Of a stretch of DNA of 32,020 bases, positions 22,257-31,474 are shown piece by piece. The position numbers and the translations under genes are program-made. Each line of letters starts with the position of its first letter. Positions within the stretch are counted from its first letter, which is position 1. The stretch covers positions 1 to 32,020 of the forward strand of contig JAGBFQ010000006.1 of the NCBI GenBank assembly GCA_017936385.1, given 5' to 3'. The notes beneath the pieces are model-generated. The model was not told where the DNA came from. It saw only the letters and a list, made by a program, of their open reading frames with translations, and made no database searches. Source of the stretch: Rikenellaceae bacterium (GTDB taxonomy: Bacteria; Bacteroidota; Bacteroidia; Bacteroidales; Rikenellaceae).

Positions 22257-24986
22257 CTACTTCTCTTTCAATGCTGCGTGAGCCGCTGCCAATTTGGCGA
22301 TAGGCACACGGAAGGGCGAGCAAGATACATAGTTCAGACCTGCGTAGTGGCAGAACTCTACCGAACTGGGCTCACCACCGTGCTCACCACAGATACCGCA
22401 CTTCAAGTTCTCACGGGTGCTGCGACCTTTGAATACAGCCTCGCGGATGAGTTGGCCTACACCGTTGCGGTCCAAAATTTGGAACGGGTCGTTCTTCAAG
22501 ATACCTTTCTTGAGGTACTCGGGCAAGAACTTAGCGATGTCGTCACGCGAGAAACCAAGAGTCATCTGAGTCAAGTCGTTGGTACCGAAGCTGAAGAACT
22601 CGGCAACCTCTGCGATTTGGTTGGCGGTTACGGCTGCACGGGGAACCTCAATCATGGTACCTACCATGTAGTCGATGCGGTCGTTACGCTCTGCAAATAC
22701 CTCCTCAGCTACTTTGTCGATAACGTTCTTTTGGTAACGCAACTCTTTGTGGTTACCTACCAGCGGAACCATAATCTCTACGCTTACGGGTTTACCTGCT
22801 TTGTGTACGTTCATAGCAGCCTCGATGATAGCGCGAGTTTGCATCTCGGTGATTTCGGGATAGGTGTTACCCAGACGGCAACCACGGTGACCCAGCATCG
22901 GGTTAACCTCCGACAGGTTGTTAACACGCGATTGAACCTCCTCGAAGCTCAGGCCGATTTCCTCAGCCAACTCACGTTGCTCTTTCTCGGTGTGGGGAAC
23001 GAACTCGTGCAAGGGGGGGTCGAGCAGACGAACGGTCATCGAGTGGCCGTTCATAACTTTGAACATCTCCTCGAAGTCACCACGTTGGATGGGCAGAAGT
23101 TTAGCCAGAGCCACACGGCGGCCAGCCTCGTCTTTTGCCAGAATCATCTCGCGTACGGCTTTGATACGGTCACCCTCGAAGAACATGTGCTCGGTACGGC
23201 ACAGACCGATACCCTCAGCACCGAACTCCATAGCTTGCATAGCGTCACGAGGAGTATCAGCGTTGGTACGAACTTTCAGACGAGCGTATTTCGAAGCCAG
23301 GTCGAGCAGGCCGCGGAAATCGCCATCCAGCTCAGCTGCTTTGGTAGCAACTTGACCCAGGTAAACCTCACCGGTCGAACCATTCAACGAAATCCAGTCA
23401 CCCTCTTTGATTACGGTGTTACCGATGGTCAGAGTACGTTTCTTGTAGTCAATTACCAACTCACCGGCACCCGAAACGCAGCATTTACCCATACCACGAG
23501 CAACTACGGCAGCGTGCGAAGTCATACCACCGAGTTTGGTCAGAATACCAACTGCGTCGAGCATACCTTTCAAATCCTCGGGCGAAGTCTCGATACGAAC
23601 CAAGATAGCTTGGATACCTTTCTCCTCTTTGTACTTCTCGGCGTCCTCGGCGAAGAATACAACGGGACCGGTAGCAGCACCGGGAGATGCGGGCAGACCT
23701 TTAGTCAGAACTTTGGCTTGAGCCATGGCGCCTTTCTCGAAGATGGGGTGCAACAACTCGTCAAGTTTCTCGGGCTCGCAACGCAGAACGGCGGTCTTCT
23801 CGTCAATCAGACCCTCGCGCAGCATATCCATTGCGATTTTCACCATTGCGGCACCGGTACGTTTACCGTTACGGCATTGGAGCATCCACAGTTTACCATC
23901 TTGGATGGTGAACTCGATGTCCTGCATATCGGTGAAGTATTGCTCCAAGTGGTGTTGAATCTCGTCCAACTCTTTGTAAATCTCGGGCATAACCTCCTCC
24001 AACGAAGGATATTTCTCGGCACGCTCCTCTTCGCTGATGTTTTGAGCCTTAGCCCAACGACGCGAACCCTCGATGGTGATTTGTTGGGGGGTACGAATAC
24101 CTGCAACCACGTCCTCACCTTGTGCGTTTACCAGGTACTCACCATTAAAGATGTTCTCACCGGTAGCGGCGTCACGCGAGAAGGCTACACCGGTAGCCGA
24201 GTTGTCGCCCATGTTACCGAATACCATTGCTTGTACGTTCACAGCGGTACCCCACTCTGCGGGGATGTTGTTCAGTTTACGATACAGGATAGCGCGCTCG
24301 TTCATCCACGAACCGAACACTGCGCAGATTGCGCCCCAGAGTTGGTCCCAAGCCGATACGGGGAAATCCTCACCGGTTTGTGCCTTAACAGCAGCTTTGA
24401 AACGGACAACCAGCTCTTTGAGGTCGTCGGTGGTCAGGTCGGTATCCAGTTCTACGCCTTTCTCCTCTTTAACCTCCTCGATGATAGCCTCAAACGGGTC
24501 GATATCCTCTTTGCTTACGGGTTTCATACCCAGCACAACGTCGCCGTACATTTGTACGAAACGGCGGTACGAGTCCCAAGCGAAGCGAGGGTTACCCGAC
24601 AATTTCGAGATAGCCTCAACTGCCTCATCGTTCATACCAAGGTTAAGGATGGTATCCATCATACCGGGCATCGAAGCGCGAGCACCCGAACGAACCGAAA
24701 CCAGCAGAGGGAGTTCTGCGTCGCCGAATTTGCGACCGGTCAGTTTCTCAACGCCCTTCATTGCAGCTTCAACCTCGGGGCGGAGCAGTTCAATAATGGC
24801 CTCTTTGCCTTGTTGGTAATACTCCGAACATACGTCGGTGGTGATGGTAAATCCTGGAGGTACAGGAATACCAATAAGATTCATCTCGGCGAGGTTAGCA
24901 CCTTTACCGCCAAGCAACTCTCTCATCTTTCCGTTACCCTCGGCCTCTTTGTTACCGAAGGTGTAAACTCTCTTAACGTTTGGCAT
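22257..24986 (-). CDS. ppdK: Pyruvate, phosphate dikinase
   Basis: Interconverts pyruvate + ATP + Pi with PEP + AMP + PPi. In anaerobes it often serves PPi-dependent glycolysis as well as gluconeogenesis. 909 residues, the usual length. Order: N-terminal ATP-grasp domain ([28 protein letters not shown]), the phosphohistidine domain with His491 in [15 protein letters not shown], then the PEP/pyruvate barrel ([28 protein letters not shown]). The C-terminal [14 protein letters not shown] carries the catalytic Cys. No regulatory protein (PDRP) gene is adjacent. It is monocistronic with a consensus promoter. Confidence 0.98.
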   Translation of the reverse strand: MPNVKRVYTFGNKEAEGNGKMRELLGGKGANLAEMNLIGIPVPPGFTITTDVCSEYYQQGKEAIIELLRPEVEAAMKGVEKLTGRKFGDAELPLLVSVRSGARASMPGMMDTILNLGMNDEAVEAISKLSGNPRFAWDSYRRFVQMYGDVVLGMKPVSKEDIDPFEAIIEEVKEEKGVELDTDLTTDDLKELVVRFKAAVKAQTGEDFPVSAWDQLWGAICAVFGSWMNERAILYRKLNNIPAEWGTAVNVQAMVFGNMGDNSATGVAFSRDAATGENIFNGEYLVNAQGEDVVAGIRTPQQITIEGSRRWAKAQNISEEERAEKYPSLEEVMPEIYKELDEIQHHLEQYFTDMQDIEFTIQDGKLWMLQCRNGKRTGAAMVKIAMDMLREGLIDEKTAVLRCEPEKLDELLHPIFEKGAMAQAKVLTKGLPASPGAATGPVVFFAEDAEKYKEEKGIQAILVRIETSPEDLKGMLDAVGILTKLGGMTSHAAVVARGMGKCCVSGAGELVIDYKKRTLTIGNTVIKEGDWISLNGSTGEVYLGQVATKAAELDGDFRGLLDLASKYARLKVRTNADTPRDAMQAMEFGAEGIGLCRTEHMFFEGDRIKAVREMILAKDEAGRRVALAKLLPIQRGDFEEMFKVMNGHSMTVRLLDPPLHEFVPHTEKEQRELAEEIGLSFEEVQSRVNNLSEVNPMLGHRGCRLGNTYPEITEMQTRAIIEAAMNVHKAGKPVSVEIMVPLVGNHKELRYQKNVIDKVAEEVFAERNDRIDYMVGTMIEVPRAAVTANQIAEVAEFFSFGTNDLTQMTLGFSRDDIAKFLPEYLKKGILKNDPFQILDRNGVGQLIREAVFKGRSTRENLKCGICGEHGGEPSSVEFCHYAGLNYVSCSPFRVPIAKLAAAHAALKEK

Positions 24987-25097
24987 AATTCTTTTCTATA
25001 TCTGTTAAAGTTAAATATTTCAATATGTTTTGTGTGCTTTTTTTAATCTGCGTCATTTCTTACGACCGTTCAAAAGCCATTTAATTCAAAAGACCTG

Positions 25098-25129
25098 CAA
25101 AAGTAGTGGTTTTTTGACAATTAACCAAA
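25098..25129 (-). promoter_or_regulatory. Promoter of ppdK
   Basis: Minus strand: TTTG (25129-25126), 20 nt, TActTTTG (25105-25098), leaving a 5' leader of about 105 nt. Confidence 0.8.
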
Positions 25130-25144
25130 ACATTACGATGTTAA

Positions 25145-26053
25145 TTAATTCACACTTCGCACGGTTTGCGAGTCGAATATAACATATACGGGCAGGTGGT
25201 CGCTGATTCCGCCCTGATAGCCACGACCGAAAGTCCTAAATGGCTGTCGTCCATAACGTGTTTGGTGCAACATGTAGTGTTGGATGTATATACCGCAGTC
25301 CGACACGCAAAAACCTTGCCCGCCGCACAGAAATATATTATCAATGAGTTGCCAGCTGCCGTCATGAAAATACGAGCCGTAGCCCACTTTGTCGTAGCGC
25401 GACAATGGCGATAGCCATCCGAGTCGACGTCTAAGTCTACGGTCATACTCTTGGTTCATATCACCCATAACCACCACGGTCATCTCCGGATTTCGGGCAA
25501 CGGTCCGTGCAACATGCTCTTCAAGTGCCGCCAAGGCTCGTTCGCGCACCTCTTTGGAGTTGTAAGCCGACGGCATGTGGCACACCACAAATTGCACGCT
25601 GCGTCCCATCAGCCATCCACGCACATTGAGAAACTCACGCGAGAATCCACTCGGACTGAGCCACGCCTCATCCACCTCCAAACGGTCTGCTTTGTAGAGC
25701 AGCGCCTGTTCGATTCCTCGTCGGTCGCCGCCCGTCAGATGCACATAGCAATAATCAGTCTTCAGCGTACGCACCAGGTCGCGCACCACCGCCTCATTCT
25801 CGACCTCGGCCAAGCCCACCACATCGGCACGAATTTCGTCCAACACACGTGCCAAGTCCGTAATTTTGCGTGTGTACTTGTCGGTATCCCAGCGATAGTG
25901 TCCTTGCGGAGTGTACATCTCGTCATCGTAAAACAAACTCGGGATGGTATCAAACAGATTCTCGACATTATAGAATGCCACGCCGCACCGTTGGGCGCAA
26001 AGTCCGTGTACCGAACACAGAACTATCGTCCAAAGCAGTGCAAGTCGTTTCAT
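25145..26053 (-). CDS. Secreted endonuclease/exonuclease/phosphatase (EEP) family protein
   Basis: 302 residues with a signal peptide (about 20, ending GLCAQ). EEP-fold motifs are in order: FYNVENLFDT with Asn29 and Glu31, LAEVENE near 84, GDMNQEYD near 195, and SDHLPVYV near 285. These supply the metal- and phosphate-binding residues of DNase I-like enzymes. Being exported, it could act on extracellular nucleic acid or on a phosphoester; which one cannot be told. It is the last gene of the rpsP-rimM-mnmA operon, 11 nt after mnmA, an unexpected companion for translation genes. Confidence 0.88.
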   Translation of the reverse strand: MKRLALLWTIVLCSVHGLCAQRCGVAFYNVENLFDTIPSLFYDDEMYTPQGHYRWDTDKYTRKITDLARVLDEIRADVVGLAEVENEAVVRDLVRTLKTDYCYVHLTGGDRRGIEQALLYKADRLEVDEAWLSPSGFSREFLNVRGWLMGRSVQFVVCHMPSAYNSKEVRERALAALEEHVARTVARNPEMTVVVMGDMNQEYDRRLRRRLGWLSPLSRYDKVGYGSYFHDGSWQLIDNIFLCGGQGFCVSDCGIYIQHYMLHQTRYGRQPFRTFGRGYQGGISDHLPVYVIFDSQTVRSVN

Positions 26054-26064
26054 TTTGGTATGTT

Positions 26065-27243
26065 TTAGTGATTTATGACACCCGAACCGATAACCTCATC
26101 GCCGTCATACCACGAGGCAAATTGTCCCGCCGCGGCACCTCGTTGCGGAGTGTCGAACACAAGATAAGCCCCCTCGTCACGCATCTCGACCACACCATCC
26201 TGCAACGGTTGGCGGTAGCGTATGCGCAAATCGAAACGGCGGCTCTCGCCACTCTTCAGAGCTTGGTCGGGGCGCACCCAATGCACTTCGTCGGCACTCA
26301 CATGCAACACACTGCGATACAACCCCGGGTGCGAATCACCCTGACCCACATAGATAACATTTTGCTCGACATCGGTGGCTATGATAAACAACGGCTCGGG
26401 ACGTCCTCCGATATTAAGCCCTTTGCGTTGGCCGATGGTGTAGAATTGCGCTCCATTATGCTCGCCGATGACTTTACCATCCTCGGGGGTATATATATAA
26501 GGTTTAGCGCGCTCGGCAAGATTTTCCGGAGCAATGTCGCGTTTGTAGCCTTCCCAATCGCGCGAAATCTCCACCACCCTACCCTTCTTGGCAGATAACT
26601 TTTGTTGCAAGAAAACGGGCAGGTCGACCTTACCCACAAAACAGATTCCTTGCGAGTCCTTGCGTTTGGCTGTGGCAAGTTTCTGCTCCTCGGCAATGCG
26701 TCGCACCTCGGGTTTGACGATGTCGCCAATCGGGAACAGTGCGCGGCTCAGTTGTTCCTGCGAGAGTTGGCACAAGAAGTAGCTTTGGTCCTTATTACCA
26801 TCGCTGCCGGCCAGCAGTTGGTAGTATGTCTTACCATCCACCGTCACCTCGCCCTTGCGGCAATAGTGACCCGTGGCAACGAAGTCGGCCCCCAACTTAA
26901 AAGCCTCCTCCATAAACACATCAAACTTGATTTCGCGGTTACACAACACATCGGGATTAGGCGTGCGACCTTTCTCATACTCCGAGAACATATAATCCAC
27001 CACCCTTTTGCGATACTGCTCACTCAGGTCCACATAGTGGAACGGAATATCCAATCGCTTGGCCACCAACTCGGCAAACAGTTGGTCGTCATACCACGGG
27101 CAGTCACCCGAAAGCGTACCCGTTGTGTCGTGCCAATTTCGCATAAACAGGCCTATCACCTCATAGCCTTGCTGTTTGAGCACCCACGCCGCAACGGACG
27201 AATCCACACCGCCCGACAATCCGACAACCACCTTCTGTTTCAT
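26065..27243 (-). CDS. mnmA: tRNA-specific 2-thiouridylase MnmA
   Basis: Thiolates U34 of tRNA Lys/Glu/Gln. The 392-residue length is slightly long for the family. PP-loop SGGVDSS at 10-16 binds ATP. The catalytic cysteines are Cys101 in [11 protein letters not shown] and Cys201 in QGICFVGK. The tRNA-contacting GHY and the C-terminal beta-barrel (YTIGQRKGL, then the RYRQPLQ region) are present. Sulfur is normally delivered through a cysteine desulfurase, not encoded here. 22 nt behind rimM. Confidence 0.97.
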   Translation of the reverse strand: MKQKVVVGLSGGVDSSVAAWVLKQQGYEVIGLFMRNWHDTTGTLSGDCPWYDDQLFAELVAKRLDIPFHYVDLSEQYRKRVVDYMFSEYEKGRTPNPDVLCNREIKFDVFMEEAFKLGADFVATGHYCRKGEVTVDGKTYYQLLAGSDGNKDQSYFLCQLSQEQLSRALFPIGDIVKPEVRRIAEEQKLATAKRKDSQGICFVGKVDLPVFLQQKLSAKKGRVVEISRDWEGYKRDIAPENLAERAKPYIYTPEDGKVIGEHNGAQFYTIGQRKGLNIGGRPEPLFIIATDVEQNVIYVGQGDSHPGLYRSVLHVSADEVHWVRPDQALKSGESRRFDLRIRYRQPLQDGVVEMRDEGAYLVFDTPQRGAAAGQFASWYDGDEVIGSGVINH

Positions 27244-27265
27244 ATCTGTGTAACCTCTTGCTTAA

Positions 27266-27775
27266 TTAATCATTCAGCGACAACATACCTTCGGGCAGGC
27301 TGAAGGTCACCACCCTCTGTTCGATGTCTATCTCCGTAACAAACTCATCGACGGCAGGAATCAACACCTCGCGGCCGTCAACTTCAATCTCAAAAAGCGG
27401 ATTCAGCGGGCTATCAATATAGTCGGTAATCTGTCCCTCAATCTGGTCGCCCACCTCGGCTCGGAATCCCACCAAGTCCTCCATATAGAACTCATCCTCT
27501 TGGCGGTCATTCTCCACCATGATGCAAAATTCGCGTCCCACCAATTCGGCAGCACGTCGTTCGGTATCTATATCGGCAAAACGCGCCGTGGCACCACTTC
27601 GTCCACGCGGTTCGAACTTATCGAAAAAAAGAGGAACCGTGAGTGATTCAACGTCCACAAACACGGGTTCCTCCAAGTTGAAATCTTCGGGCATAGAGTC
27701 GTAAAGCACAAGCGACAACTCACCCTTCGCACCGAAAATCTTGCCGATTTTACCTATTGGTAACAATTCAGCCAT
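27266..27775 (-). CDS. rimM: Ribosome maturation factor RimM
   Basis: 169 residues. N-terminal RimM domain (IGKIGKIFGAKGELSLVLYD) and C-terminal PRC-barrel (FYMEDLVGFRAEV, GQITDYIDSPLNPLFEIEV, VLIPAVDEFV). Helps mature the 30S head by binding S19. It is 17 nt downstream of rpsP, the usual pairing. Confidence 0.96.
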   Translation of the reverse strand: MAELLPIGKIGKIFGAKGELSLVLYDSMPEDFNLEEPVFVDVESLTVPLFFDKFEPRGRSGATARFADIDTERRAAELVGREFCIMVENDRQEDEFYMEDLVGFRAEVGDQIEGQITDYIDSPLNPLFEIEVDGREVLIPAVDEFVTEIDIEQRVVTFSLPEGMLSLND

Positions 27776-27792
27776 TCGCGTGCAGAATCGAA

Positions 27793-28323
27793 TTATTCTG
27801 CAACAGCCTCAGTTGCCTCCTCAGTAGCCTCCTCGGCAGCGGCCTCAGCGGCAGCAGCAGCGGCAGCCTCTTTCTTGGCAGCGATGGCAGCGGCACGCTC
27901 CTCTTTCACTTTCGACTCAGCCTCAAGACGAGCTTTCGAAGCTTTCGAAGCGTCAGCAGCGATTTTCGAAGTTTTGGCGTTGATTTGAGCCTCTTTCTCG
28001 CCCATCCATTTGTTGAACTTAGCCTCGGCATCCGACTCCGAGAAAGCACCTTTAGCTACGCCACCCAACAAGTGTTTTTTGTACAGAACGCCTTTGTACG
28101 ACAGAATCGCACGGCAGGTGTCGGTAGGTTGAGCACCTTTTTGCAGCCACTCCAAAGCCTTGTCAAAATCCAAGGTGATGGTTGCGGGGTTGGTGTTGGG
28201 GTTGTACGAGCCGATGTTCTCGATGAATTTACCGTCGCGGGGAGCGCGGGCGTCGGCTACCACGATGTGATAGAAGGCATAGCCTTTTTTACCACGTCTT
28301 GCAAGTCTGATTTTTACAGCCAT
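27793..28323 (-). CDS. rpsP: Ribosomal protein S16 with long Ala/Glu-rich tail
   Basis: 176 residues against about 80 in E. coli. The S16 core is residues 1-85 ([35 protein letters not shown]). From about 110 the chain becomes a Lys/Ala/Glu helix with low complexity, ending [13 protein letters not shown]. Extended S16 tails are usual in Bacteroidota; the function of the tail is not known. First gene of the operon rpsP-rimM-mnmA-EEP. Confidence 0.97.
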   Translation of the reverse strand: MAVKIRLARRGKKGYAFYHIVVADARAPRDGKFIENIGSYNPNTNPATITLDFDKALEWLQKGAQPTDTCRAILSYKGVLYKKHLLGGVAKGAFSESDAEAKFNKWMGEKEAQINAKTSKIAADASKASKARLEAESKVKEERAAAIAAKKEAAAAAAAEAAAEEATEEATEAVAE

Positions 28324-28381
28324 TGTTTTGTGTTTTAATAAGTTAAATTACTTTATAGCGGCAGACACGTCCACCGCGTCA

Positions 28382-28398
28382 GAGGAATCCCGTTCCTC
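28382..28398 (-). other. Hairpin in the rpsP leader
   Basis: GAGGAA/TTCCTC perfect 6-bp stem with a 5-nt loop, about 4 nt after the expected start of the rpsP transcript. Could stabilise the 5' end or be a regulatory leader. Weak evidence. Confidence 0.4.
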
Positions 28399-28408
28399 AT
28401 TCAAGCCG

Positions 28409-28439
28409 CAAAGTTACACATTTATCGTGATTTAGCAAA
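28409..28439 (-). promoter_or_regulatory. Promoter of the rpsP operon
   Basis: Minus strand: TTTG (28439-28436), 19 nt, TAacTTTG (28416-28409). A leader of about 80 nt precedes rpsP. Confidence 0.82.
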
Positions 28440-28472
28440 TTTTTCTTCATTTTTCGCACCGCGGCGCTTTTA

Positions 28473-28504
28473 TTTGTGGGTTGTGAAATTTTTGCGTAAC
28501 TTTG
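28473..28504 (+). promoter_or_regulatory. Promoter of the FKBP lipoprotein operon
   Basis: TTTG 28473-28476, 20 nt, TAacTTTG 28497-28504, 28 nt ahead of the ATG. It is divergent from the rpsP promoter, with only about 33 bp between the two -33 elements. Confidence 0.82.
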
Positions 28505-28532
28505 TGCGTTTATATGCGGTAAGAATATCATT

Positions 28533-29132
28533 ATGATTGGCAGACAAACAACACTTCTAACCATCATGCTTGTGGCACTAACCTCGATTGGGTGCAACAA
28601 GATGGAGGACTATGTGACTACACAAGAGGCCAACTTCGAGCGATACCTGACCAACAACAAGGTCACCGACCGTGAGGACTACGACCCCGAGAATGAAGTA
28701 TCGGGCACTGTGACCAAGTTCTATGACCGAATCGACGGTGTCTATCGTTGGATTACAAACGAGTCGCGCGAGGGACGCGACCAATTGCAGCCGTTGGCCA
28801 AAGGCGATTCGCTCTACATCTACTTCGACGCCTGGATTTTCGAAAGCACTCGTAAGAAGCAGGTCTTTTACACCAACAAGCAGAACACCATCACCTCGCG
28901 TTTTCCTAACCTCAACACCGAGTTGTGGTCGACCGACTCGTTGGGCATAAAGCTGGGCGACGGACAGTTCATGGAGAGCGTCGAGCGAGCTTTTGTGGGA
29001 TGCTGCGAGGGCGACGAGGTTGAGTTCCTGCTAACCACCGACAAGGCTTACGGCAAAAAACCCAATGGCGTGGTACCGCAATATAGCCCCGTGGCATGGG
29101 TAGTATCTATTAAAGCAATTTCCAAACAATAA
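28533..29132 (+). CDS. FKBP-like peptidyl-prolyl isomerase lipoprotein
   Basis: 199 residues. Lipobox LTSIGC with Cys21. Residues about 85-198 have the FKBP layout: KGDSLYIYFDAWIFES, FYTNKQNTI, GIKLGDGQFMESVERAFVGCCEGDEVEFLLTTDKAYGKKPNGVVPQYSPVAWVVSI-type order (the conserved aYG near the end with P and spPvawv). Several FKBP active-site aromatics are altered, so isomerase activity is uncertain. Probably an outer-envelope folding factor. 3 nt ahead of the tandem FKBP lipoprotein gene. Confidence 0.85.
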   Translation: MIGRQTTLLTIMLVALTSIGCNKMEDYVTTQEANFERYLTNNKVTDREDYDPENEVSGTVTKFYDRIDGVYRWITNESREGRDQLQPLAKGDSLYIYFDAWIFESTRKKQVFYTNKQNTITSRFPNLNTELWSTDSLGIKLGDGQFMESVERAFVGCCEGDEVEFLLTTDKAYGKKPNGVVPQYSPVAWVVSIKAISKQ

Positions 29133-29135
29133 AAT

Positions 29136-30395
29136 ATGCAAAACAGGATTTTCAAAAACATATTCACAGTGGTGCTGTCAGTGCTCTTGATTGGAGGTCT
29201 CGGCTCGTGTTCCAAGGACCCCGAAATAGACACCAGCAAATTCCAACAGCAATCGCTCGACGCCTGGATGGCCAAACATGTGAACAACCCCGACACCGTG
29301 GCTTGGCGACAACCCAACGGCATGTATGTACAGATTCTGCCCTCGACCCAACCGCTCGACCAATCGCTTGTTCCGGCCGACACCATCGTCTGGGTGCGCA
29401 TCAACTACACGGGGCGAACTCTCCAAAACAACGTCTACATCACACGCTCGGCCGAAGAAGCCAAATGGCAAGGCACCTTCACCGAACGCACCTACTACGC
29501 CCCGGACTACCTCTATTGCGGAGCCACCAACACCAACATGATTGAAGGACAATACTTCGCACTCAAACGCGAGTTCATGATTGACGGCGTTCCCACCAAA
29601 ATGGTTCAAGGCAGCAAAGTGCGACTCTACATGACTTCGAAGATGGCATACGGCTCCTACGGCACAAGCAACAACCAAGGCTATGGCGGTCAGTTCACCC
29701 TCAAGGGCAACCTCCCGACCATCGAGGACTTGGAACTTGTGGAGGTGGTCAAAGACCCCATCGAACGCGAGAACAAACTTGTCGCCGACTATGCAACCCA
29801 ACAGTGGGGCATGTCACCGACCGATACCCTGCTCACAAACTTCTACTTGGACAAGGACTTTGTGACAACGGCTGCGCTGGGCGATACGCTGACCGTAGAC
29901 TCGACGGCATACATATATTATAAAGGCTACTATTTGGACGGGTTCGTATTCGATTCGAACATCGACTCGGTGCAACTGCGCGCCTTTGGCGAAATCACCA
30001 CCTCGGAACCCCTTACCTACAAAGCCTCGGCCGACGAGAAAGAGTACATCAAAGCGTTCTACAAGGCAATCCCCGGCATGCGCTACGGCCAATGGGGACG
30101 AATGGTGTTTACCTCAATTTATGGCTACGGAGCCACAGGATATTCGGCAGCCTTGCAGGAAGAGTACGACTCCTACAACAACTACATGAGCTACCTTTAC
30201 GCCAACCTCTACAATAACACCACCGCCAACCAATACTCGTCCTACTACGACTACTACGCGACCAACTACATGTATTACAACATCCTCACGTCGTCGACCT
30301 TGGAGGAGGGCGAGATTGTTACCGAAATCCCTTCGTACACCCCGCTGGTGTTTGAGTTCTTTGTGACACACGGCGACGAGGAGTCCTCAAAATAG
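29136..30395 (+). CDS. Tandem FKBP-like lipoprotein with a tyrosine-rich insertion
   Basis: 419 residues. Lipobox GLGSC, Cys25. Two FKBP-like segments: about 80-205 (DTIVWVRINYTGRTL, MVQGSKVRLYMTSKMAYGSYG, NLPTIEDLELVEV) and about 240-410 (GDTLTVDSTAYIYYKGYYLDG, FYKAIPGMRYGQWGRMVFTS, then IPSYTPLVFEFFV from 398). In the second domain, where aYG...IPpnspLvFe is normally short, an insertion of roughly 55 residues (about 338-395) holds most of 17 tyrosines counted in residues 329-396 with many Asn. It probably forms an exposed flap of unknown role. Envelope lipoprotein, same operon as the preceding FKBP gene. Confidence 0.82.
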   Translation: MQNRIFKNIFTVVLSVLLIGGLGSCSKDPEIDTSKFQQQSLDAWMAKHVNNPDTVAWRQPNGMYVQILPSTQPLDQSLVPADTIVWVRINYTGRTLQNNVYITRSAEEAKWQGTFTERTYYAPDYLYCGATNTNMIEGQYFALKREFMIDGVPTKMVQGSKVRLYMTSKMAYGSYGTSNNQGYGGQFTLKGNLPTIEDLELVEVVKDPIERENKLVADYATQQWGMSPTDTLLTNFYLDKDFVTTAALGDTLTVDSTAYIYYKGYYLDGFVFDSNIDSVQLRAFGEITTSEPLTYKASADEKEYIKAFYKAIPGMRYGQWGRMVFTSIYGYGATGYSAALQEEYDSYNNYMSYLYANLYNNTTANQYSSYYDYYATNYMYYNILTSSTLEEGEIVTEIPSYTPLVFEFFVTHGDEESSK

Positions 30396-30405
30396 CGTAC
30401 ACGTG

Positions 30406-31254
30406 ATGAAAGCCTCGAAACTTACGGCTTGGCTGCTGTTGGCAGTCATGACCTTCACAACACCCCACTCGGCCGCCGCAGCCCAACGCCACGACAAAAA
30501 GAGTCGCACAACCGAACAACTAACTTACTCGAATAGCTGGGCGGGGCGCAAAGTGGTATTTCTGGGTGACTCCATCACAGACCCGCAAGGAGTGTCGGCA
30601 CCGAATATCTATTGGCGCTACTTGGCCGACATGCTTGGTTTTGAGCCATTTGTGTATGGCGTCAACGGCCACCAATGGAGCAACCTCCCCTCGCAAATCA
30701 AACGCATGAAGGAGGTCGGCACAGAACCTGATGTAATCATGATTTTTGCCGGCACGAACGACTATAATGCCAACGTCCCCCTGGGCGAATGGTACACCTT
30801 CGACAAGCGGATTGTGAACGTCAACGGTCGACAGGTCGAACGCCTGCATCGAGAGTTTGTGCGCGACGATGCAACTTTCCGCGGACGTATCAACAGCGTA
30901 ATGGAAAGTCTGAAAACGGACTACCCTACCGCACAGATTATCCTTGTAACACCCCTTCACCGCGCTTTTGCAACATTCGGCTCGGGCAATGTTCAACCCG
31001 AGGAGTCGTATGCCAATGGCTTGGAGTTGTTCATTGACGACTATGTGGAGGTTGTGCGCGAGGCTTCGAGCATTTGGTCGGCACCCCTCATTGACCTCTA
31101 TGCAACGAGTGGACTGCTGCCGATGATTGACAGCCACGTGCAATATTTCACCAACTCCGAGCGTGACCGCCTACACCCCAATGCCAAAGGTCACCAACGT
31201 ATGGCTCATGTCATGGCGGCTCAAATGATGGCAATCGCGGCCTTTTTTGAATAG
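30406..31254 (+). CDS. SGNH/GDSL-family hydrolase, exported
   Basis: 282 residues. Signal peptide about 26 (basic start, hydrophobic core, AAAA cleavage region). Block I VVFLGDSITD puts the nucleophile at Ser56, block III is IFAGTNDYNAN, and block V is DRLHPNAKGHQ with the Asp/His pair. Block II Gly is likely in FVYGVNGHQW. Family members are esterases, acetylxylan esterases or lipases; the substrate is not evident. ATG 30406 is preferred to the adjacent GTG. 10 nt after the FKBP gene, so co-transcribed. Confidence 0.92.
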   Translation: MKASKLTAWLLLAVMTFTTPHSAAAAQRHDKKSRTTEQLTYSNSWAGRKVVFLGDSITDPQGVSAPNIYWRYLADMLGFEPFVYGVNGHQWSNLPSQIKRMKEVGTEPDVIMIFAGTNDYNANVPLGEWYTFDKRIVNVNGRQVERLHREFVRDDATFRGRINSVMESLKTDYPTAQIILVTPLHRAFATFGSGNVQPEESYANGLELFIDDYVEVVREASSIWSAPLIDLYATSGLLPMIDSHVQYFTNSERDRLHPNAKGHQRMAHVMAAQMMAIAAFFE

Positions 31255-31311
31255 GTACGCCACGGAGTGACGAGTTTTTGAGTAAAATTTATTAAAAAAA
31301 TCATTAGAAAG

Positions 31312-31342
31312 TTTGGAGGTCCCGAAAAAAGTAGTACCTTTG
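31312..31342 (+). promoter_or_regulatory. Promoter of tRNA-Val
   Basis: TTTG 31312-31315, 19 nt, TAccTTTG 31335-31342, 18 bp before the tRNA. Confidence 0.82.
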
Positions 31343-31360
31343 CACTCGCAAACCAAACAA

Positions 31361-31435
31361 GGGAGCATAGCTCAGTTGGTTTAGAGCATCTGCCTTACAA
31401 GCAGAGGGTCAGGGGTTCGACTCCCTTTGCTCCCA
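31361..31435 (+). tRNA. tRNA-Val (anticodon TAC)
   Basis: The acceptor GGGAGCA pairs with UGCUCCC, discriminator A. The D-arm is GCUC/GAGC, the anticodon arm UCUGC/GCAGA with loop CUUACAA (UAC), and the T-arm AGGGG/CCCUU around UUCGACU. Unlike the other tRNAs here, CCA follows directly in the DNA (31436-31438). Confidence 0.97.
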
Positions 31436-31437
31436 CC

Positions 31438-31474
31438 AAGACGACTTACAGCAATGTAGGTCGTCTTTTTTTTT
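31438..31474 (+). terminator. Terminator after tRNA-Val
   Basis: AAGACGAC (31438-31445) pairs with GTCGTCTT (31460-31467), with TAC/GTA inside, then a long T run. The stem begins within the CCA. Confidence 0.92.

Noticed and set aside
22103-22303. 66-codon plus-strand frame between rpmI and ppdK
   Set aside because: It crosses the strong hairpin and enters ppdK antisense; no family resemblance.
22278-25046. 922-codon open frame on the plus strand
   Set aside because: Antisense to ppdK, which has every family motif; the long open frame arises from codon bias of the real gene.
28358-28409. GCGGC/GCCGC closing helix of an rpsP leader structure
   Set aside because: One arm overlaps the -7 promoter element and would not be transcribed; only the inner GAGGAA/TTCCTC hairpin was kept.
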